A stretch of DNA of 64,000 nucleotides from Microvirga sp. VF16 (lineage in GTDB: Bacteria > Pseudomonadota > Alphaproteobacteria > Rhizobiales > Beijerinckiaceae): assembly GCF_016864375.1 (NCBI RefSeq), contig NZ_CP069354.1, positions 3,631,501-3,695,500 of the forward strand, in the 5' to 3' direction. The position numbers and the translations under genes were made by a program. Under the pieces are notes generated by a model. It saw only the letters and a list, made by a program, of their open reading frames with translations. It did no database searches and had not been told where the DNA came from. Shown here piece after piece: positions 59,791-64,000 of the stretch. The stretch's first letter is position 1. Each line of letters opens with the position of its first letter.

Positions 59791-60738
59791 TTATCCGTTC
59801 AGAGAGGCTTTGAACGCCGCAACGTCCTCGGGGGTGCCAATGGCAGTGCCAGACACCCCGGTGGCGATGCGTTTCACGAGTCCGGTCAGGACCTTACCCG
59901 ACCCAACCTCATAAAATGAATCAACGCCCTGGGCGGCCATGTAGGCCACGCACTCGCGCCAGCGCACGGTGCCGGTGACCTGGCGGACCAGAGCATCGCG
60001 GATCGCTGCCGGGTCGGTGATGGCGGCGGCTTCCACATTGGCGACGACCGGAACGACCGGGGCATTGACGGTCACGCCCGCCAGAGCCTCGCGCATGGCG
60101 TCGGCGGCCGGCTGCATGAGGGCGCAATGGAAGGGGGCGGATACGGCCAGCATCACGGCACGCTTGGCGCCCTTGGTCTGGGCGATCGCCACGGCCCGCT
60201 CCACGGCGGCCTTGTGACCCGAGACCACGACCTGGGCGCCCCCGTTGTCGTTGGCCGCATCGCAAACCTCGCCCTGCGCTGCCTCGCGGGCGACTTCGAG
60301 GGCGGCGTCATATTCCAGTCCGAGGAGCGCGGCCATGGCCCCCTGCCCTACCGGAACGGCGTTCTGCATGGCATTGCCGCGGATCCGCAGGAGCCGGGCA
60401 GTGTCGGAGATCGAGAGACTGCCGGCAGCAGCGAGCGCCGAATACTCGCCCAAAGAGTGACCGGCGACGAAAGCGGCGTGTTTCTTGAGGTCGAGACCGG
60501 CCTCGGCCTCCAGGACCCGGATTGCCGCCAGACTCACAGCCATCAGGGCAGGCTGGGTGTTGGCGGTGAGCGTCAGTTCCTCCGCCGGCCCCTCCCACAT
60601 GATTGTGGAGAGCTTCTGGGAGAGAGCCTCGTCCACCTCGTCGAACACGGCCTTGGCCTGCGGAAAGGCGTCGGCAAGGGCCTTGCCCATCCCGACCGCC
60701 TGGCTCCCCTGACCCGGGAAAATGAATGCGCGCTTCAT
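59791..60738 (-). CDS. fabD: Malonyl-CoA:ACP transacylase
   Basis: A 315-residue acyltransferase that loads malonyl onto ACP. IFPGQGSQAVGMGKAL at the N-terminus, active Ser95 in FVAGHSLGEYSALAA and His205 in SAPFHCALMQPA are the known triad elements, with Gln11. First gene of the fab operon on the minus strand; fabG follows 12 bases later. Confidence 0.96.
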   Translation of the reverse strand: MKRAFIFPGQGSQAVGMGKALADAFPQAKAVFDEVDEALSQKLSTIMWEGPAEELTLTANTQPALMAVSLAAIRVLEAEAGLDLKKHAAFVAGHSLGEYSALAAAGSLSISDTARLLRIRGNAMQNAVPVGQGAMAALLGLEYDAALEVAREAAQGEVCDAANDNGGAQVVVSGHKAAVERAVAIAQTKGAKRAVMLAVSAPFHCALMQPAADAMREALAGVTVNAPVVPVVANVEAAAITDPAAIRDALVRQVTGTVRWRECVAYMAAQGVDSFYEVGSGKVLTGLVKRIATGVSGTAIGTPEDVAAFKASLNG

Positions 60739-61141
60739 CAGGAACGGTTCCCTCGATTATCGAATTTGCGCGGGACTCGCACCAGGACGCCGAGGAGTCA
60801 AGGCGAAGCGCCCGCAATCGGGCACTTGAGTTGTTTATCAGATAAGGCGCCGCCAGCCTCTCAAGAGGTTTCGGTCAATCTCGGCCTTCTGGAACGTAAG
60901 GCGCCCCAGCACCCTCGCAACGACGCGCGCGAGGCTTTGCAAAGCTAAGCTTGGAGTTCTCAAGACCAGCCCTCCCAGGCCTGACCATAGGAGAACCTAC
61001 CTATTCCGAGATACCTCCGGCGTGTGCACCCGCACGTCCTGTTAAGCTTCTGCCGGGAAACGCTTCCTCTTGTTTTCTGAAGGCAACCGGTGTATCCGGT
61101 CCCCCTTCCGATATTCTCAATGACTGAAGAAGGAGCCCCGC
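60739..61141. promoter_or_regulatory. 403-bp divergent control region between fabD and rpoZ
   Basis: No gene seen. It must hold the fabD promoter (minus) and the rpoZ promoter (plus). Short C/G-rich stretches are present but no clear operator or riboswitch. AAGGAGC at 61130-61136 is the rpoZ ribosome site. Confidence 0.6.
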
Positions 61142-61549
61142 ATGGCTCGCGTGACCGTCGAAGACTGCATCGACAAGGTCGACAACCGGTTTGAGCTCGT
61201 GCTGCTGGCCAGCCACCGGGCCCGCCTCATCTCGTCGGGCTCGCCGCTCACGGTCGACCGCGACCGCGACAAGAACCCCGTCGTGGCCCTCCGCGAGATC
61301 GCGGACGAGACGATTGCTCCCGACGACCTGAAGGAGCAGCTCATCCACTCGATGCAGAAATATGTCGAGGTGGACGAGCCGGAGGCCGAAGCTGTCCCCA
61401 TGCTCAGCAACACGGCTGCCGCGCCTTCGACCGGCAGCGACAACGACGCGGATGTCCAGTTCGATCGCATGAGCGAGGAAGACCTGCTCCGCGGCCTGGA
61501 GGGTCTCGTTCCTCCGAGCAGCAGCGCGGACGACGACGACCGCGAATAA
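61142..61549 (+). CDS. rpoZ: RNA polymerase omega subunit
   Basis: A 135-residue omega subunit. ARVTVEDCIDKVDNRFELVL, RARLISSGSPLTVDRDRDKN and KNPVVALREIADETI are the family core; the acidic/Ser-rich C-terminal extension (about 80-135) is normal for alphaproteobacteria. Omega helps RNA polymerase assembly and is part of one (p)ppGpp site. It is immediately upstream of rsh, the (p)ppGpp enzyme gene, in the classic order. Confidence 0.96.
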   Translation: MARVTVEDCIDKVDNRFELVLLASHRARLISSGSPLTVDRDRDKNPVVALREIADETIAPDDLKEQLIHSMQKYVEVDEPEAEAVPMLSNTAAAPSTGSDNDADVQFDRMSEEDLLRGLEGLVPPSSSADDDDRE

Positions 61550-61571
61550 GCTTCGCACCGCATTTCCAAAG

Positions 61572-61597
61572 GCCCGGCTCGATGCCGGGCTTTTTTG
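61572..61597 (+). terminator. Terminator after rpoZ
   Basis: GCCCGGC-TCGAT-GCCGGGC followed by TTTTTTGTTG. A strong Rho-independent terminator 22 bases after the rpoZ stop. Confidence 0.9.
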
Positions 61598-61734
61598 TTG
61601 GCCGGCTTAACCACGCCCCAGCATAGGCCGCCTGCGGCAAGCTATTCGGCTTGCGGTCGGAAGACGTTGTACAATATCTTCAATAGCTTCGTGATTTCAG
61701 CCAGATAACCGGGCCAAAAGGAGACGTCGGCCGC

Positions 61735-63906
61735 ATGATGCGCCAATATGAACTCGTCGAGCGGGTCAAGCGCTACAACCCCTCGGCCAATGAGGCGCTT
61801 CTCAACCGCGCTTACGTGTATGCCATGATGGCCCATGGCAACCAGAAGCGCGCATCCGGCGACCTGTTCTTCGGCCATCCCCTCGAGGTGGCGGCTATCC
61901 TCACGGACCTGAAGCTCGACGATGCGACCATCGCGGCTGCGGTTCTCCACGACACGGTGGAGGACACCCAGGCGACACTGGAGGAGATCAACAAGACCTT
62001 CGGCCCTCAGATCGGCGCCCTCGTCGACGGCCTGACGAAAATCAAGCGTCTTGACCTCGTCTCGAAGCGGGCAGCCCAGGGCGAGAACTTCCGCAAGCTG
62101 CTTCTGGCCGTTGCCGATGACGTGCGGGTACTGCTGGTCAAGCTCGCCGACCGCCTGCACAACATGCGCACCCTCCAGTTCATGCCAGCGGAGAAGCGCA
62201 AGCGCATCGCCGAGGAGACCCTCGACATCTATGCTCCGCTTGCCGGACGCATGGGTATCCAGGAGATGCGCGAAGAGCTGGAAGAGCTGTCGTTCCAGAA
62301 TCTCGATCCGGAAGCCTACGAGGCCATCAAGCGGCACCTGCACGAACTCTCCATCAAGAATGAGAAGCTCGTCGACGAGATCGAACGGACACTGACGACC
62401 AAGCTGCGCGCGCAGGGAATCGAGGCGACGGTGTCGGGACGTCAGAAGCGTCCCTATTCCATCTGGCGCAAGATGGAGCGGAAGTCCGTCTCCTTCGAGC
62501 AATTGTCCGATATCTTCGCCTTCCGCATCATCGTGAACACCATCGACGAGTGCTACCGGGCGCTTGGCGTCGTCCATACCAGCTGGCCGATGGTGCCGGG
62601 GCGCTACAAGGATTACATCTCGACGCCGAAGCAGAATGATTACCGCTCGATCCACACCACAGTGATCGGCCCCGGCAGCCAGCGTGTGGAGCTGCAGATC
62701 CGCACCGAGGACATGGACGAGGTAGCGGAATACGGCATCGCGGCGCATGCCCTCTACAAGGAAGGCGTCAACGACAACTCGCGCCTCGCCACGGAAAGCC
62801 GCGCCTATCAATGGCTGCGGCGCACCATCGACCTGCTGGCCGAGGGCGACAATCCGGAGGAGTTCCTCGAGCATACCAAGCTCGAACTCTTCCACGATCA
62901 GGTCTTCTGCTTCACGCCCAAGGGCCGCCTCATCGCCCTGCCCCGCGGCGCGACGCCCATCGACTTCGCCTATGCAGTGCACACCGATGTCGGCAACACG
63001 GCGGTCGGCTGCAAGATCAACGGCCGCATGTCGCCGCTTCTCACCGAATTGCAGAACGGAGACGAGGTGGAGATCGTCCGCGCCGAAGGACAGACTCCGC
63101 CGGCTGCCTGGGAATCGCTCGTGGTCACCGGCAAGGCGCGCGCCTCGATCCGCCGTGCCACCCGCACCGCCGTGCGCCGGCAATATACCGGCCTCGGCCA
63201 TCAGATCCTGGAACGCGCCTTCGAGCGTGCCGGCCGCCCCTTCTCCGACGAGAAGCTGAAAGGTGCCCTGCCCCGTCTGGCGCGGGTCTCCGTCGAGGAC
63301 GTTCTCGCAGCCGTGGGCCGGGGCGAGATGTTTTCGGGTGACGTCGTGCGGGCCGTCTATCCCGACTACCTGGAAGAGCGCCGCGCCGGTTCCGACGGCA
63401 AGGGCAGCGGACAGCCCGACGGTGCGGGCAAGAAAGCGGCAAGCGAGCACCCGGATGGCATTCCGATCCGCGGCCTCAACAAGGACATGCCGATTCGCTT
63501 CGCGTCGGAAGGCGGTGCCGTGCCGGGAGACCGCATCGTCGGCATTCTCACGCCCGGCGAGGGTGTCACGATCTATCCGATTCAGTCCCCATCGCTGGCC
63601 GCCTTCGACAACGAGCCGGATCGCTGGATCGATGTGCGATGGGATCTGGAATCAGGCTCCACGCAGCGCTTCCCCGCACGCATCAAGCTGCAATCGATCA
63701 ACGAGCCGGGATCTCTTGCCCAGATCACCCAGGTGATCGCCGATCATGACGGCAATATCGACAACGTTTCGATGAAGCGCCGGACACAGGACTTCACCGA
63801 TATGACCATCGACCTCACGGTCTGGGACCTGAAACATCTCAATGCCATCATCGCGGAGTTGCGCGCGAAGCGCGTGGTGAGCCGTGTGGATCGCATAACC
63901 GGTTAG
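61735..63906 (+). CDS. rsh: Bifunctional (p)ppGpp synthetase/hydrolase (RelA/SpoT)
   Basis: A 723-residue Rsh protein that makes and degrades the stringent-response alarmone. Order: HD hydrolase (about 20-190: GHPLEVAAILTDL and HDTVEDT near residue 72), synthetase (about 200-330: RQKRPYSIWRKMERKSVSFE, DIFAFRIIVNTIDECYRALG), TGS (about 390-450: VFCFTPKGRLIALPRGATPI), a linker, and a C-terminal ACT domain (AQITQVIADHDGNIDNVSMK). The intact HD motif argues that hydrolysis is retained, so this is the single bifunctional copy typical of the order. The start is ATG-ATG at 61735/61738. Confidence 0.96.
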   Translation: MMRQYELVERVKRYNPSANEALLNRAYVYAMMAHGNQKRASGDLFFGHPLEVAAILTDLKLDDATIAAAVLHDTVEDTQATLEEINKTFGPQIGALVDGLTKIKRLDLVSKRAAQGENFRKLLLAVADDVRVLLVKLADRLHNMRTLQFMPAEKRKRIAEETLDIYAPLAGRMGIQEMREELEELSFQNLDPEAYEAIKRHLHELSIKNEKLVDEIERTLTTKLRAQGIEATVSGRQKRPYSIWRKMERKSVSFEQLSDIFAFRIIVNTIDECYRALGVVHTSWPMVPGRYKDYISTPKQNDYRSIHTTVIGPGSQRVELQIRTEDMDEVAEYGIAAHALYKEGVNDNSRLATESRAYQWLRRTIDLLAEGDNPEEFLEHTKLELFHDQVFCFTPKGRLIALPRGATPIDFAYAVHTDVGNTAVGCKINGRMSPLLTELQNGDEVEIVRAEGQTPPAAWESLVVTGKARASIRRATRTAVRRQYTGLGHQILERAFERAGRPFSDEKLKGALPRLARVSVEDVLAAVGRGEMFSGDVVRAVYPDYLEERRAGSDGKGSGQPDGAGKKAASEHPDGIPIRGLNKDMPIRFASEGGAVPGDRIVGILTPGEGVTIYPIQSPSLAAFDNEPDRWIDVRWDLESGSTQRFPARIKLQSINEPGSLAQITQVIADHDGNIDNVSMKRRTQDFTDMTIDLTVWDLKHLNAIIAELRAKRVVSRVDRITG

Positions 63907-63913
63907 GATTCCA

Positions 63914-64000
63914 ATGTCTCGCAAACCCCGTATCGCCGTCATCATGGACGAGAACACCAGTGTCGACGGAACGCGCTACGACACGACTAAGGCTTATTTC
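63914..64000 (+). CDS. Gamma-glutamyl-GABA hydrolase-like (C26) protein, 5' end only
   Basis: The window ends 29 codons into this gene. The visible N-terminus (M-S-R-K-P-R-I-A-V-I-M-D-E-N-T-S) is that of a class I glutamine-amidotransferase family (peptidase C26, PuuD-like) commonly encoded right after rsh in Rhizobiales. Only eight bases separate it from rsh, so it is likely co-transcribed. No catalytic residue is visible in the window. Confidence 0.7.
   Translation, partial: MSRKPRIAVIMDENTSVDGTRYDTTKAYF

Noticed and set aside
61642..63450. Minus-strand 602-codon frame opposite rsh
   Set aside because: Shadow; rsh has all family motifs.
1..64000. CRISPR array, prophage, insertion sequence, tRNA or rRNA
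   Set aside because: No regular spaced repeats, no transposase or integrase, and no tRNA-like GGTTCGA cloverleaf or rRNA sequence seen by reading the intergenic regions.

Overview
The window is about 64 kb of GC-rich chromosome from an alphaproteobacterium of the order Hyphomicrobiales (Rhizobiales). The evidence is the fabD-fabG-acpP-fabF-mltG-yicC-gmk and rpoZ-rsh gene orders, an Omp25/RopB-type porin, an AcrR/EmrAB-rich background, and a family of palindromic repeats (core AGCATCGGACCCAAAAGTGG) of the kind found in Methylobacteriaceae/Microvirga-like genomes. The genus assignment is inference. Most of the window is ordinary chromosome. I saw no prophage, insertion sequence, CRISPR array, tRNA or rRNA.

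Layout. (1) 1-2.0 kb: the 3' part of cobB (cobalamin synthesis), a VOC/PhnB-like protein and small hypotheticals. (2) 2.2-11.4 kb: a catabolic uptake operon on the + strand, made of an acyl-CoA synthetase, LivG/LivH/LivM/LivK/LivF-type ABC transporter parts and a PaaK-like ligase, interrupted by a DUF805 gene and a hairpin-rich repeat. (3) 11.4-15.8 kb: a gene-poor stretch with structured RNA candidates, a porin gene, a small HTH protein, a pentapeptide-repeat protein, a tiny lipoprotein and a membrane/cNMP fusion. (4) 15.9-20.7 kb: a ferric-iron ABC system (fbpAB, no ATPase), a membrane-anchored DJ-1/PfpI-like protein and an isochorismatase-family hydrolase behind a 53-bp tandem duplication. 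(5) 20.9-27.3 kb: 3-oxoacid CoA-transferase (two subunits), an AsmA protein and a potABC-like transporter. (6) 27.5-36 kb: two EmrAB-type efflux modules, one with a MarR and one with a TetR regulator, each with a clear inverted-repeat operator, and a Crp/Fnr regulator.

(7) 36.2-44.3 kb: an ABC-F ATPase, small secreted and hypothetical proteins, an AAC(3)-I-like aminoglycoside acetyltransferase homologue, a lipoprotein and two paralogous S10 serine carboxypeptidases, then holC. (8) 44.4-54.0 kb: pepA divergent from lptF-lptG-lptD-pdxA-rsmA, then ddl; surA is absent from its common place between lptD and pdxA. (9) 54.1-60.7 kb, - strand: fabD, fabG, acpP, fabF, mltG, yicC, gmk (fatty acid synthesis, septal/peptidoglycan processing, nucleotide metabolism). 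(10) 61.1-64 kb: rpoZ, the bifunctional (p)ppGpp synthetase/hydrolase rsh, and the start of a C26-type glutamine amidotransferase.

I did not find an obviously new multi-gene system. The most notable signals are the tandem ATGA-coupled mini-ORFs before the isochorismatase gene, the AAC(3)-I homologue, two CoA ligases bracketing a Liv-type transporter (one with an unusual P-loop), the S10 peptidase pair, and two candidate small RNAs near the porin gene.
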